Origin: Muriicola sp041358175
GTDB lineage: Bacteria; Bacteroidota; Bacteroidia; Flavobacteriales; Flavobacteriaceae
Direction: 5' to 3'
Length of the DNA: 64,000 nt
Assembly (NCBI RefSeq): GCF_041358175.1
Contig: NZ_JBGKBE010000004.1
Span: forward strand, 1-64,000
The translations under genes and the position numbers were made by a program. Shown piece after piece: positions 21,885 through 30,162 of this stretch. Position 1 is the first letter of the stretch; each line of letters begins with the position of its first letter. A model generated the notes under the pieces. It did not search any database. It saw only the letters and a list, made by a program, of their open reading frames with translations, and was not told where the DNA came from.

Positions 21885-22451
21885 ATGAAAAATATTCTTG
21901 TTCTTTTAATTGTCCTTGCACAAACCACCCTGGCCTTTGCCCAACCTCCTGCGGAGACAAGCACCGTCTATTTTACTCGCGCCAGTGCCCTGGGGGCCCT
22001 GATCAACTTTACCTATTTTGACGGGGAAGAAGCCATAGGAAAGTTTAACGGCCTTGGCTATTTTGTCTATGAATGCGAACCGGGGAAACACCTTTTCTGG
22101 GCTCGTTCTGAAAACAAATCCTTTGTGGAAGCCGAGTTGCAGGCTGGAGGCACCTACCTGATCGATGTAGTACCAAAGATGGGCGGACTCAAAGCGAGTG
22201 TTCGACTTATCCCTGTGGATGTATCAGACTATAAAATGAAGAAGATACAGAAACTGGTCACCAAACAAGAAGCCAGAACTTTTTCAGAAGAAAAACTGGC
22301 AGAGATACAGACCGATATGGCCGAAGTGATCGCCCGCGGGATGGAGAACTACGAAAAGATGCAGGAAAAGGGAAAAGATGTAAAACAACTTAGCCCCGAA
22401 ATGACCATTACCGAAGACGACCTGGTCTTTGTAAAGAAAAGCAAAAAGTAA
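21885..22451 (+). CDS. Exported DUF2846-like protein
   Basis: 188 residues. Signal peptide ending AFAQ near 20. The domain reads STVYFTRASALGALINFTYF, then FNGLGYFVYECEPGKHLFWA, AGGTYLIDVVP; this matches the DUF2846 pattern, where a small domain presents Gly-rich turns and a PGxH segment. A helical, charged C-terminus follows (EEKLAEIQTDMAEVIARGME). Exported; function unknown. The convergent M23 peptidase gene ends 5 bases away. Confidence 0.78.
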   Translation: MKNILVLLIVLAQTTLAFAQPPAETSTVYFTRASALGALINFTYFDGEEAIGKFNGLGYFVYECEPGKHLFWARSENKSFVEAELQAGGTYLIDVVPKMGGLKASVRLIPVDVSDYKMKKIQKLVTKQEARTFSEEKLAEIQTDMAEVIARGMENYEKMQEKGKDVKQLSPEMTITEDDLVFVKKSKK

Positions 22452-22455
22452 ATAC

Positions 22456-23127
22456 CTAAAGTGAAAACAAGTGGTTCGGATCCGGGCAATTGGCCCGGTA
22501 GAACCCTTTTTCCGATACCAGGCAAACTCCGGGATAGTCGCCCTGCATCCCTTGCATATTAAGTATCAATTGAAAATGCAGATGGGGCGCATAGTTAACA
22601 TTAACTTCCGGCGTACCTAATGTAGCCAGGACTTCGCCTTTTTTAAAAGGTTTTCCCGGATACAAACCGTCTAGGGATTCCAGCGACAAATGCCCGTACA
22701 GGCTGTGGAATACCACCCCCTTTACCGTATGCTTTAAAATGATAGTAGGGCCGTAATCTCCTTTTATAGCATTGTTCTTAAAGCTGTGTACCTCGCCATC
22801 TATAGGCGTGAGTACTTTGGTCCCGGCCTCCGCCCAGAAGTCGACCCCCAAATGCACATCTCTTGGCTCCTCCCCTTTCGAAAAAGCCTCATTCCCGCTG
22901 TAGAGGTTTCGCCTCTCCAGATAGCCGCCATAGGCCACCCTGGCATTGTTCCCTGCTAAGACCGAATCGATATACTCCTGGCAGGCATTAGGATCAGAGA
23001 GGTCGATTCCCTCAAGTGCGTTGTTGTCCACACTGAGATCAAGGGGAGTATATTCCCTGAAGGAAATGGAAGCGTCAAGCACTGGGCCGGCTTGAATTGA
23101 AGATAGGATGTGAGGAATATCTGCCAA
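22456..23127 (-). CDS. M23-family metallopeptidase without signal peptide
   Basis: 223 residues, starting at TTG 23127, directly after an in-frame stop; no ATG is available before the domain. The LytM/M23 site is complete: HLGVD with H92 and D96, YGH with H146, and HLHFQ with H182 and H184. The family cleaves glycyl or peptide cross-links in murein. No export signal can be seen, which is odd for a murein hydrolase; related domains without signals occur in intracellular enzymes of uncertain substrate. The N-terminal 70 residues are specific to this subgroup. Confidence 0.88.
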   Translation of the reverse strand: MADIPHILSSIQAGPVLDASISFREYTPLDLSVDNNALEGIDLSDPNACQEYIDSVLAGNNARVAYGGYLERRNLYSGNEAFSKGEEPRDVHLGVDFWAEAGTKVLTPIDGEVHSFKNNAIKGDYGPTIILKHTVKGVVFHSLYGHLSLESLDGLYPGKPFKKGEVLATLGTPEVNVNYAPHLHFQLILNMQGMQGDYPGVCLVSEKGFYRANCPDPNHLFSL

Positions 23128-23244
23128 TTACATCGTCTTTTAAAAGGGTAAGATAGGCCATTCTCCCCGGATAATTAACACTGCTTTAACCCCATTTTTT
23201 GTAAGGTTTTATACCTTCCCCGTACAAAAAAGCTAAAAATTGCT

Positions 23245-23925
23245 ATGAAATTGCTAAAAACTACCCTTTTTGCCCTCCTTGCCCTGGTCTCTGTAAGTTG
23301 CCAGTCGAAAACCAAAACCCCTGCCCAGGCACAACCCGAACCGGAGCTGCAGGCTGAAAAGATCACCAAGGCCGAGCTGCAGGAATACGAGACTGCCTAT
23401 TTTGCTAGTGGTTGTTTCTGGTGTGTAGAGGCCATTTTTGAAAGTGTCAAAGGCGTAAAAGAAGCCGTATCGGGCTATGCCGGAGGAACAGAAGAGAATC
23501 CTACCTACCAGCAGGTAAGTTACGGTCGCACTTCCCATGCTGAGGCGGTAGAAGTTTATTACGATCCTGAAAAAGTCTCCTTCTTTGAGCTGGTACAGGT
23601 ATTTTTTGGTTCCCATGATCCTACCACCTTAAACCGGCAGGGACCAGACCGGGGTCCTCAGTACCGTTCCATCGCCTTTTACGAGAATGAGGAAGAAAAA
23701 AAGATCATAGAAGCCTATCTGAAGGCTTTGGAAGAGAGTGGTGTCTATGGCGAACCCATCGTTACCGAAATTAAGCCTCTGACCACCTTCTGGGAGGCCG
23801 AAGACTACCACCAGGACTACGAGCGCAAGCATCCCAATGATTCCTATATCAGGAACGTCTCCATCCCCCGTCTGAATAGGTTTAAGGCAAACTTTAAGGA
23901 CTATCTGAAGGAAGATGCCCACTAA
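23245..23925 (+). CDS. msrA: Peptide methionine sulfoxide reductase A, lipoprotein form
   Basis: 226 residues. Lipoprotein signal (LLALVSVSC, Cys19), then MsrA: catalytic GCFWC at 56-60 in YFASGCFWCVEAIFESVKGV, SGYAGG, and the conserved GRTSHAEAVEVYYDPE and WEAEDYHQDY blocks. It reduces Met-S-sulfoxide in oxidised envelope proteins. Recycling cysteines near the C-terminus are absent, as in several lipoprotein forms. It appears to be transcribed alone; a small palindrome AAGGT-N5-ACCTT lies 27 bases before the ATG. Confidence 0.95.
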   Translation: MKLLKTTLFALLALVSVSCQSKTKTPAQAQPEPELQAEKITKAELQEYETAYFASGCFWCVEAIFESVKGVKEAVSGYAGGTEENPTYQQVSYGRTSHAEAVEVYYDPEKVSFFELVQVFFGSHDPTTLNRQGPDRGPQYRSIAFYENEEEKKIIEAYLKALEESGVYGEPIVTEIKPLTTFWEAEDYHQDYERKHPNDSYIRNVSIPRLNRFKANFKDYLKEDAH

Positions 23926-24180
23926 GAGCATGATACCAGAAATACGCCTGGCAAGGCCAGGGTTGATCAATTTATTTAAACTATTTTCTTACTATTTAAG
24001 AATTGGTTTCTTACGTTTTTTATCGAGATTTTCATGAAAACTCAATATGAATGGGGATAAATTGTATCTTTAATCTGCTAAAGAAACCCCAAGTCTATGG
24101 CAAATGTGCCGCTTAGTACCCCACTATTGCGGGCCTCAGTTGGTGCCACCTTGCCGTAGCGAACTTTAAACCTGTTGAAA

Positions 24181-24915
24181 ATGAGATACGCCCTATTGCT
24201 TTTTGCCATGGTGTGTTGTTTAAGCTGTGGCAGCTCCACAAAGAAAAAAGACCATCAGTTGCTGGTGGTAAAAAAGACAAACACGCCCCCAACGCTCGAC
24301 GGCAAGGCCACCGAAAACGTTTGGAACCTGGCCACATGGCACCCCATCGATCAGAATTGGCTGGGCGACGCCTACAGTTTTGAGGATTTTAACGGTCGCT
24401 ACAAGCTCAGCTGGGATGAGGACTACCTCTACCTTCTGGTGGAGATCACGGATGACACCCTCTATGATGCCCGCAAAGATCCGTTAAAGCTCTGGTGGGA
24501 TGACGACTGTGTGGAGGTCTTCCTCGATGAAGACAATTCGGGTGGACTGCACCAGTTCAGCCATAACGCCTTTGCCTATCATATCGCCCTCGACGGGAAT
24601 GTGGTAGACCTGGCACCTGATCGCGAGCCCCGCCTTTACAATGACCATATCAGCTCGGCCAGGGAAACCGAAGGCAATCTCACTACCTGGGAGATGGCCA
24701 TCAGGCTATATAAAGATACCTACCAGGACGGCGCCGTTAATGTACACGTGCCCCTGAAGGCTGATAAAAAAGTGGGATTTGCCCTGGCCTACTGCGATAA
24801 TGACGGCAGTGCGGAGCGGGAAAATTTTATAGGATCGGTATTTGTTCCAGGAGAGGATAAAAACCAGGGATGGATCAATGCAGATATTTTTGGCACCCTG
24901 GTACTGGAGGAATAA
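24181..24915 (+). CDS. Lipoprotein with CBM9-like domain
   Basis: 244 residues from ATG 24181. Signal peptide with lipobox VCCLSCG (Cys18). The mature protein is one CBM9/DOMON-like beta-sandwich: PPTLDGKATENVWNLATWHP, RYKLSWDEDYLYLLVEITDD, WWDDDCVEVFLDEDNSGG, WEMAIRLYKD. These are the standard segments of sugar-binding family 9 modules (the D-D-C-V-E strand). Probable role: surface or periplasmic carbohydrate binding; no linked catalytic domain. About 255 gene-free bases lie before it, with no clear signals. Confidence 0.85.
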   Translation: MRYALLLFAMVCCLSCGSSTKKKDHQLLVVKKTNTPPTLDGKATENVWNLATWHPIDQNWLGDAYSFEDFNGRYKLSWDEDYLYLLVEITDDTLYDARKDPLKLWWDDDCVEVFLDEDNSGGLHQFSHNAFAYHIALDGNVVDLAPDREPRLYNDHISSARETEGNLTTWEMAIRLYKDTYQDGAVNVHVPLKADKKVGFALAYCDNDGSAERENFIGSVFVPGEDKNQGWINADIFGTLVLEE

Positions 24916-24918
24916 GAC

Positions 24919-26400
24919 TTATTGCAGTACTACAGAGCTGTAGGCAGAGACGAGTTTAAAGATTCGGTTGGTATTTCCCTGCCCTGAATTGCCGGTATAC
25001 ACCATTTCTCCACCGCTTTTACTTCCTTTCAACTTCCATGCACTGGGATAATTAAAGTCGGAATACGAATTCTGTACCGAGATATTAAAGGGTGTTGAGG
25101 GGAAATTACACTCCAGTTCCCCGTTCTTCATCTCAATTTCGATGGACTTAAAATTGGGATCCACCGCACTGATATAGATGGTCCCCAGATCATTCCTTCC
25201 AAACAGGTTTTTAATCACCTTATTGATCCTCACTTCAGAGGAGGTCGATTTAAGGTTGAGTTCGGTTACCGCATCGAGTTCTACCACATCGGTATAGCTG
25301 GTATTGAGGTTGCCGTATTTCCACTGGGCCACTTTTACCGGGGTATAGGAGGCGGTGATCTGTGTTTTATCCCCTTCTATGCTGGAAGCATGCAACCTTG
25401 CGTAAGACAAGGTTGCATTGATGTTTTTAGTGTTGGCTGCCAGCTTTACTTCCCCGTGGCGTACGTTCATTTTCAGTATGGCCGATTTTGGCATTTTGAT
25501 CCTGATGGTCTTTTTCACCTTGTACGATTTGGATTCCCCGCCTTCCGAATGGAAGAAGATACTCGGCGCATCCGATTGTCTCATTTGAAACAAAGCTTTT
25601 TCCCGTACTTCCCTGACTTCCTTTCGGGCACGTTCCCTGTCCTGCATGGCCTGTTCCCGGGCTACCTGCGCCTGCTCCCTCATTTCCTGCCGCTGTTCTT
25701 CCATTTCCTGACGATGTTCATCCATTTCGGCTCTTCGTTCTTCCATGGCTTCACGCCTGTCTTCCATAGCCTCTTTGTTAGCTTCAGCCCTTTCGGCAAA
25801 TTCCTTGCCCCAGGCTTCCATTTTATCCTGGTATTCCTTGTCGAAACTCTTGTTAAATTCCTTCTTCCACTTCTTCATATACTTCTCCCCGTCCTTTTTA
25901 AAGGCTTCATAGTCGAAGTCGAAATCGGGCATAGGCGGCAATGGTGGCATATCGGGCATAGGCGGCATGGGTGGCATTTCAGGGATCTCAATATTGCTGA
26001 TGATCGCCTCCACATCCGGAATTTCGATGTTGTGAAATTCCATCTTGCTACCCTCGGGCCATAAACCGGCCATTTTGGCCCAGCCCCAGCCACCTGAGGT
26101 GCTTACCTCGATGGTTTTGCTATTCCCCAGGATCTTGATCCCGGCTTTTTCATAATAGGCTTTGGCTTCTTCTTCCGTGGCGCCTTCGAGTTCTATGGTG
26201 CCTTCCACCACCACCTCGTTTTTATCCCAGGTTTCAAATACGATATCGGCATAACTGGTATTGATGTCGATCACCGCATCGGCCTCCACCTTAAATTCTT
26301 CCTTATAGGTCTTGGTCTGCTTTTGGGCAAACCCTGCTGTACCGCAAAGGACAAGAGCCAGGGTTAAAAGTTTAAATTGTGTTAGTCGTAACTGTTTCAT
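24919..26400 (-). CDS. Exported envelope protein with DUF4097-like beta region and charged coiled coil
   Basis: 493 residues. Signal peptide ending GFAQ near 26. Beta-rich ends (VIDINTSYADIVFETWDKNE at 42-61; NMNVRHGEVKLAANTKNINA and later strands near 310-480) have the repeating short-strand pattern of DUF4097/adhesin-like beta helices. Between them is a Pro/Met repeat (MPPMPPMPDMPPLPPMPDF, about 145-165) and an E/R/M-rich helix (about 205-280, EEQRQEMREQAQVAREQ). It is last in the operon with the ECF sigma and anti-sigma genes (start overlaps the anti-sigma stop by 29 bases). It is probably an effector or sensor of that envelope-stress response. Confidence 0.82.
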   Translation of the reverse strand: MKQLRLTQFKLLTLALVLCGTAGFAQKQTKTYKEEFKVEADAVIDINTSYADIVFETWDKNEVVVEGTIELEGATEEEAKAYYEKAGIKILGNSKTIEVSTSGGWGWAKMAGLWPEGSKMEFHNIEIPDVEAIISNIEIPEMPPMPPMPDMPPLPPMPDFDFDYEAFKKDGEKYMKKWKKEFNKSFDKEYQDKMEAWGKEFAERAEANKEAMEDRREAMEERRAEMDEHRQEMEEQRQEMREQAQVAREQAMQDRERARKEVREVREKALFQMRQSDAPSIFFHSEGGESKSYKVKKTIRIKMPKSAILKMNVRHGEVKLAANTKNINATLSYARLHASSIEGDKTQITASYTPVKVAQWKYGNLNTSYTDVVELDAVTELNLKSTSSEVRINKVIKNLFGRNDLGTIYISAVDPNFKSIEIEMKNGELECNFPSTPFNISVQNSYSDFNYPSAWKLKGSKSGGEMVYTGNSGQGNTNRIFKLVSAYSSVVLQ

Positions 26401-26956
26401 TGTCTGATGATTTTAATTGATGTAATTTTTCCTTGAGTTTTAATAAGAGTTGTAAGCGTATTTGTAAGTTTTTGATAAGTGCCCCTATGGTTTGTTCATT
26501 GGGGCCAATTTCGTTGAGTTCCCGGTTCAGGTTCTGGTATTCGGTGTTCAGTTCAGCCAGCCTGCCCATAAAGTCGTCTATGATCACCTTGTTGTCTTCG
26601 GAGAGTTCAAGGCGGGAGAGTTCCAGGTTGATGGAGCTCACATAATAAGTCTCCACTTTTTTAAGGTCGGGCGAGAGGTCCCCCAGGGAAATAGCATAGG
26701 TCGCTTCCGTTTCCGCTGGCTTTTCGAGTACGGTAGTTTTTACCGGTACCTCGGTCTGCATCTGTTGTACAAAGACAAAGCCCAGCCCAATCAGCACCAC
26801 CACTGAGGCGGCCATCCCGAGGACGTAATAGAAGGAGCGTTTTTGTTTTGGGAAGGCCTCTTCCAGCCGATCTTCAAAACGGGCTTCATGCCCTGCCTTC
26901 ATCTCGTGCTTTTTAGCGCGTTCCTCTTCAAATAATGTTCTAAGATCCTGTTTCAT
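26372..26956 (-). CDS. Membrane anti-sigma factor-like protein
   Basis: 194 residues. The cytosolic N-terminus (EEERAKKHEMKAGHEARFED) is followed by one membrane helix (about 42-64, YYVLGMAASVVVLIGLGFVF) and a periplasmic helical domain with ISLGDLSPDLKKVETYYVSS, and a coiled coil. It follows the ECF sigma gene (17 base overlap), as anti-sigma factors do. The N-terminus is shorter than a zinc anti-sigma domain and lacks the HxxxCxxC signature, so binding to sigma is inferred from position. Confidence 0.78.
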   Translation of the reverse strand: MKQDLRTLFEEERAKKHEMKAGHEARFEDRLEEAFPKQKRSFYYVLGMAASVVVLIGLGFVFVQQMQTEVPVKTTVLEKPAETEATYAISLGDLSPDLKKVETYYVSSINLELSRLELSEDNKVIIDDFMGRLAELNTEYQNLNRELNEIGPNEQTIGALIKNLQIRLQLLLKLKEKLHQLKSSDNETVTTNTI

Positions 26957-27482
26957 GTTCTTTTTTTGTTAATAAGGCACGTAAATATCCTTTCCCCCGC
27001 ATAAGTCGGGTCCTGCTGGCAGTGGGAGACAAGTCGAGAATCTCGGCTATCTCATTGTGGTCGTAGCCTTCCAGCAGGTATAGCTGCACCACATATTTGT
27101 ATTTTTCAGGCAGTTTCTGCATCGCATTTTTTACTTCTTCCACTGAAACCGGCTGCTCTACTGTCCACTCGGGTTCCTCCGCAATTTGCATCTCATATTC
27201 GTCTATGGAGACACTCCTTTCTTTCTGTTTTTTCAGGAAGTCGAGGCATTTGTTGATCACAATTCGCTTCAACCATGCACCGAAGGTGACATCCCCCCTG
27301 AACTGCTCAATCTTTTTAAAGGCCTTTATAAAAGCTTCCTGCACCAAATCTTCTGCCTCATCCTGTCGGTTCACAAACCGCATCGCCACACAGAACATGC
27401 CTTCGCAATACTGCTTGTACAGGGCCATTTGCGCCTTCCTGTCGTTCGCCCTGCAGCGATCTACCAGGTCTGAACCTATCAT
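26940..27482 (-). CDS. ECF-type RNA polymerase sigma factor
   Basis: 180 residues from ATG 27482 (an upstream TTG at 27497 would add five). Region 2: ALYKQYCEGMFCVAMRFVNR, DEAEDLVQEAFIKAFKKIEQ and TFGAWLKRIVINKCLDFLKK. Region 4: AMQKLPEKYKYVVQLYLLEG, then the HTH YDHNEIAEILDLSPTASRTR. This is a standard group 4 sigma factor without extra domains. It heads the operon with the anti-sigma and the beta-protein genes. A matching ECF-like promoter lies 40 bases upstream, so autoregulation is probable. Confidence 0.95.
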   Translation of the reverse strand: MIGSDLVDRCRANDRKAQMALYKQYCEGMFCVAMRFVNRQDEAEDLVQEAFIKAFKKIEQFRGDVTFGAWLKRIVINKCLDFLKKQKERSVSIDEYEMQIAEEPEWTVEQPVSVEEVKNAMQKLPEKYKYVVQLYLLEGYDHNEIAEILDLSPTASRTRLMRGKGYLRALLTKKEHETGS

Positions 27483-27521
27483 GTGATTTGTTTCCAACGT
27501 TGGTTGAGTTGTTATTTAAAA

Positions 27522-27546
27522 GACGAATTAAAAAAAGGGGTGTTGC
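27522..27546 (-). promoter_or_regulatory. ECF-type promoter of the sigma operon
   Basis: On the minus strand: GCAAC (27546-27542), 16 base spacer with a T-run, CGTC (27525-27522). This is the classic ECF arrangement (AAC at -35, CGTC at -10) and would start transcription near 27515, upstream of the sigma ATG. Confidence 0.5.
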
Positions 27547-27584
27547 AAAATATCCTATTTTTAAGCAAATATTTTTCTCCTTCC

Positions 27585-28493
27585 TTGAAACAAGTTACCA
27601 TTAAAAACGATTCCCTTGAGTTAACCACCCTCAACTACGGTGCTGTGGTACAAAAGTTGATGGTAAAAGACAGGATGGGAAAACCTGTGAATTGCGTTGT
27701 GGGCTTTGAAAATCCCGAAGATTACAGGGAGGATGATCGATTTTTGGGTGCCTGTGTAGGCAGGTTTGCCGGGCGGATATCCGGAAGTCAGTTGCAGATT
27801 GAAGACCAGACATATCCCATTTATTCCCAAGAAGGAGTCCACCTCCACGGGGGTAAAAAAGGCTTGGGAAAAAGGATATGGACCCTCACCGAGTTGAAGG
27901 AAGGAAAAGATCCCTCAATAACTTACGAATATCTCAGTCCCCACCTGGAAGAAGGCTACCCCGGCAATTTAAAGGTAGAGGTCACCTATCAACTAAAGGA
28001 CAACAGTCTGAGTATAATCCAAAAAGCGACCACCGACCAACCCACCGTTGTCAACCTTACCAACCACAGCTATTTCCGTTTAGATAAGAAAGCCGAAATA
28101 GATCATCTTATGCTTCAGGTTTTTAGTGAAAAGCGACTGGAAACGGGGGAAAACCTCGTCCCAACCGGCCAATTGCTCCCTGTGGAAAATACATCCTATG
28201 ATTTTCGTAAGCCGGTGGCGCTGGGAAAAACCCGACTTGATACTCCCTACGTCACAGATCCGGGACATAATCCAAAGGTGATCGCCTGGTCGCCCCTATC
28301 AGGGATCAGGATACGGGTAGATTCTAACCAGCCATCTGTGGTGGTTTATACCCCTGAAGATCTGCCGGCTATCTGTTTTGAAACCCAAAACTATCCCGAT
28401 GCGCCTGCTCACGCAGCCTTTCCTTCCTGTCTTATACTCCCGGGAGATACCTATAGGAATGAATCTGTTTTTAGCTTCGATTTAGTACCTTAG
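27585..28493 (+). CDS. galM: Aldose 1-epimerase
   Basis: 302 residues, start chosen at TTG 27585 (TTG AAA CAA GTT); the open frame extends to a GTG at 27483, overlapping the divergent sigma gene, but the family starts here. Motifs: NYGAVVQKLMVKDRMGKP, GRFAGRISGSQ, the catalytic His in NLTNHSYFRL (family NHxYFNL), and FETQNYPDAPAHAAFPS with the catalytic Glu of FETQ and the DAPxxxxFP end. It interconverts alpha and beta anomers of hexoses before catabolism. Cytosolic; no signal peptide. Confidence 0.93.
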   Translation: MKQVTIKNDSLELTTLNYGAVVQKLMVKDRMGKPVNCVVGFENPEDYREDDRFLGACVGRFAGRISGSQLQIEDQTYPIYSQEGVHLHGGKKGLGKRIWTLTELKEGKDPSITYEYLSPHLEEGYPGNLKVEVTYQLKDNSLSIIQKATTDQPTVVNLTNHSYFRLDKKAEIDHLMLQVFSEKRLETGENLVPTGQLLPVENTSYDFRKPVALGKTRLDTPYVTDPGHNPKVIAWSPLSGIRIRVDSNQPSVVVYTPEDLPAICFETQNYPDAPAHAAFPSCLILPGDTYRNESVFSFDLVP

Positions 28494-28519
28494 GCAGATA
28501 TAAACCTAATTGATCTGAA

Positions 28520-29086
28520 ATGAAAATATTAAAATGGATTGTCGGAATATTGGTCGTACTGGCCTTGTTATTTTACTTTGTGGCCATGCCCTTTATGAGG
28601 GAACAGACCAAAAAGAATAGTCCGGAGACCACCAATGTTTACCAGGAAGGTGGTTATGACCTGCTTGTAAATTACAGTAGTCCGTCTAAAAAAGACCGTG
28701 TGATTTTCGGGGAACTGGTACCTTACGATAAGGTATGGCGTACGGGAGCCAACGAACCCACCCGTTTTGAGACAAAAACCGATATCATGGTAAAGGGAAA
28801 ACCCCTGCCGGCCGGTTCTTATTCCCTGTGGACCATTCCCGGCAAGGACAAATGGACCATCATCTTTAACAGTGAGATCCCTGATTGGGGGGCCACCCTC
28901 AGCAGTATGGGAAAGGATGCCACCAGGAATCCTGAAACCGATGTAATACAGGTAGAAGCTTCGGTCATCGACATGTCTGCCAGTCAGGAAAGTTTTACCA
29001 TTACTTTTGAAGACGACTACGGCCTCTTCCTCACGCTCATGTGGGATAAGACCAAAGTTCAGGTGCCCATTTTCAGAAAGACTTGA
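28520..29086 (+). CDS. Membrane-anchored DUF2911 protein
   Basis: 188 residues. One N-terminal membrane anchor (ILKWIVGILVVLALLFYFVA) and a DUF2911 domain: VNYSSPSKKDRVIFGELVPY, VWRTGANEPTRFETKTDIMV, GSYSLWTIPGKDKWTIIFN, and FLTLMWDKTKVQVPI. DUF2911 proteins are common exported Bacteroidota proteins of unknown function with this Y-x-x-P..GR..FG-like core. The stop overlaps the TTG start of meaB. Confidence 0.88.
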   Translation: MKILKWIVGILVVLALLFYFVAMPFMREQTKKNSPETTNVYQEGGYDLLVNYSSPSKKDRVIFGELVPYDKVWRTGANEPTRFETKTDIMVKGKPLPAGSYSLWTIPGKDKWTIIFNSEIPDWGATLSSMGKDATRNPETDVIQVEASVIDMSASQESFTITFEDDYGLFLTLMWDKTKVQVPIFRKT

Positions 29087-30129
29087 GTAAAAGCGGTAAC
29101 ATAGGAAAAAAGAGTGCTTCTGAACTAAAATCCAGGAGAAAGAAAACCCCTTCCACAAAGGAATTGATGGATGGTATTTTGCGGGGAGATCAGCCCATGC
29201 TGGCCAGGGCCATTACCCTGGTAGAAAGTACAAATCCCGAACATCAGGAAAAGGCCTATAAGATCATTGAGCGAAGTCTTTCGCATAAAAATGATACGCT
29301 CAGAATAGGCATAACGGGAGTACCCGGGGTAGGGAAAAGTACCTTTATTGAGAGTTTTGGCAGCATGCTTACCGGGATGGGAAAAAAGGTAGCGGTGCTT
29401 GCCGTAGATCCTACCAGCACAGTGAGTAAGGGCAGTATCCTTGGCGATAAGACCCGTATGCCACATCTGGTAAATGACCCCAACGCCTTTATCCGTCCTT
29501 CTCCTTCGGGGGAGTCACTGGGAGGGGTAGCCCGAAAAACCAGGGAGAGTATCATACTTTGCGAAGCCGCAGGTTACGATGTGATTTTGGTGGAAACGGT
29601 GGGTGTAGGCCAGAGTGAAACAGCTGTCCACAGCATGGTCGATTTTTTCCTGCTGCTGAAACTCAGCGGGGCCGGGGATGAATTGCAGGGTATTAAACGG
29701 GGGATTATGGAAATGGCTGATGCTATCGTCATCAACAAGGCTGAGGGAGATAACATCAAACGGGCAGAACGGGCCAGGAGTGAATTTGAACGGGCACTGC
29801 ACCTATATCCGCCAAAGGAAAGTAATTGGAGCCCAAAAGTGCTGACGTGTTCTTCCCTCAACGGCTCGGGCATACCCGAGATCTGGCAGATGGTCAATGC
29901 CTTTGCCATCCAGAGTAAGGGATCGGGCTATTTTAAAAGCAACAGGCAGGATCAGAATACCTACTGGTTTCATCAGACTGTAGAATCCCTGCTGCAGCGG
30001 CAATTTTACCATCAGTCTTCAGTAAAAAAAGCCATGGCACCCCTGCAAAAAGCGGTGGAGGAACTCCGTATTTCGCCCTTTCGTGCGGCCGAGCAATTGC
30101 TGGAAGCCTATTCAAAAGGTCTTAAATAA
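29083..30129 (+). CDS. meaB: MeaB/ArgK-type GTPase
   Basis: 348 residues. Start TTG 29083 (TTGA overlaps the previous stop); the 40 or so basic residues before the domain are not certain. G1 GVPGVGKST, DPTSTVSKGSILGDKTRM, SPSGESLGGVARKTRE, ETVGVGQSE (G3 region) and NKAEGD (G4) are all characteristic of MeaB. The family chaperones adenosylcobalamin loading and reactivation of methylmalonyl-CoA mutase. No mutase gene is in this window, so its partner lies elsewhere. Cytosolic. Confidence 0.95.
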   Translation: MSKSGNIGKKSASELKSRRKKTPSTKELMDGILRGDQPMLARAITLVESTNPEHQEKAYKIIERSLSHKNDTLRIGITGVPGVGKSTFIESFGSMLTGMGKKVAVLAVDPTSTVSKGSILGDKTRMPHLVNDPNAFIRPSPSGESLGGVARKTRESIILCEAAGYDVILVETVGVGQSETAVHSMVDFFLLLKLSGAGDELQGIKRGIMEMADAIVINKAEGDNIKRAERARSEFERALHLYPPKESNWSPKVLTCSSLNGSGIPEIWQMVNAFAIQSKGSGYFKSNRQDQNTYWFHQTVESLLQRQFYHQSSVKKAMAPLQKAVEELRISPFRAAEQLLEAYSKGLK

Positions 30130-30162
30130 AAAGCCTAAATTTGCCACCAACAAGCCAGCTGC

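Noticed and set aside
25390..26064. 224-codon open frame on the plus strand
   Set aside because: It is the antisense shadow of the biased E/R/M and Pro/Met codons of the gene at 24919-26400; the translation is Phe/Leu/His-rich and has no start signals or motifs.
28568..29158. 196-codon open frame on the minus strand
   Set aside because: Opposite the well-supported DUF2911 gene; composition is that of antisense sequence.
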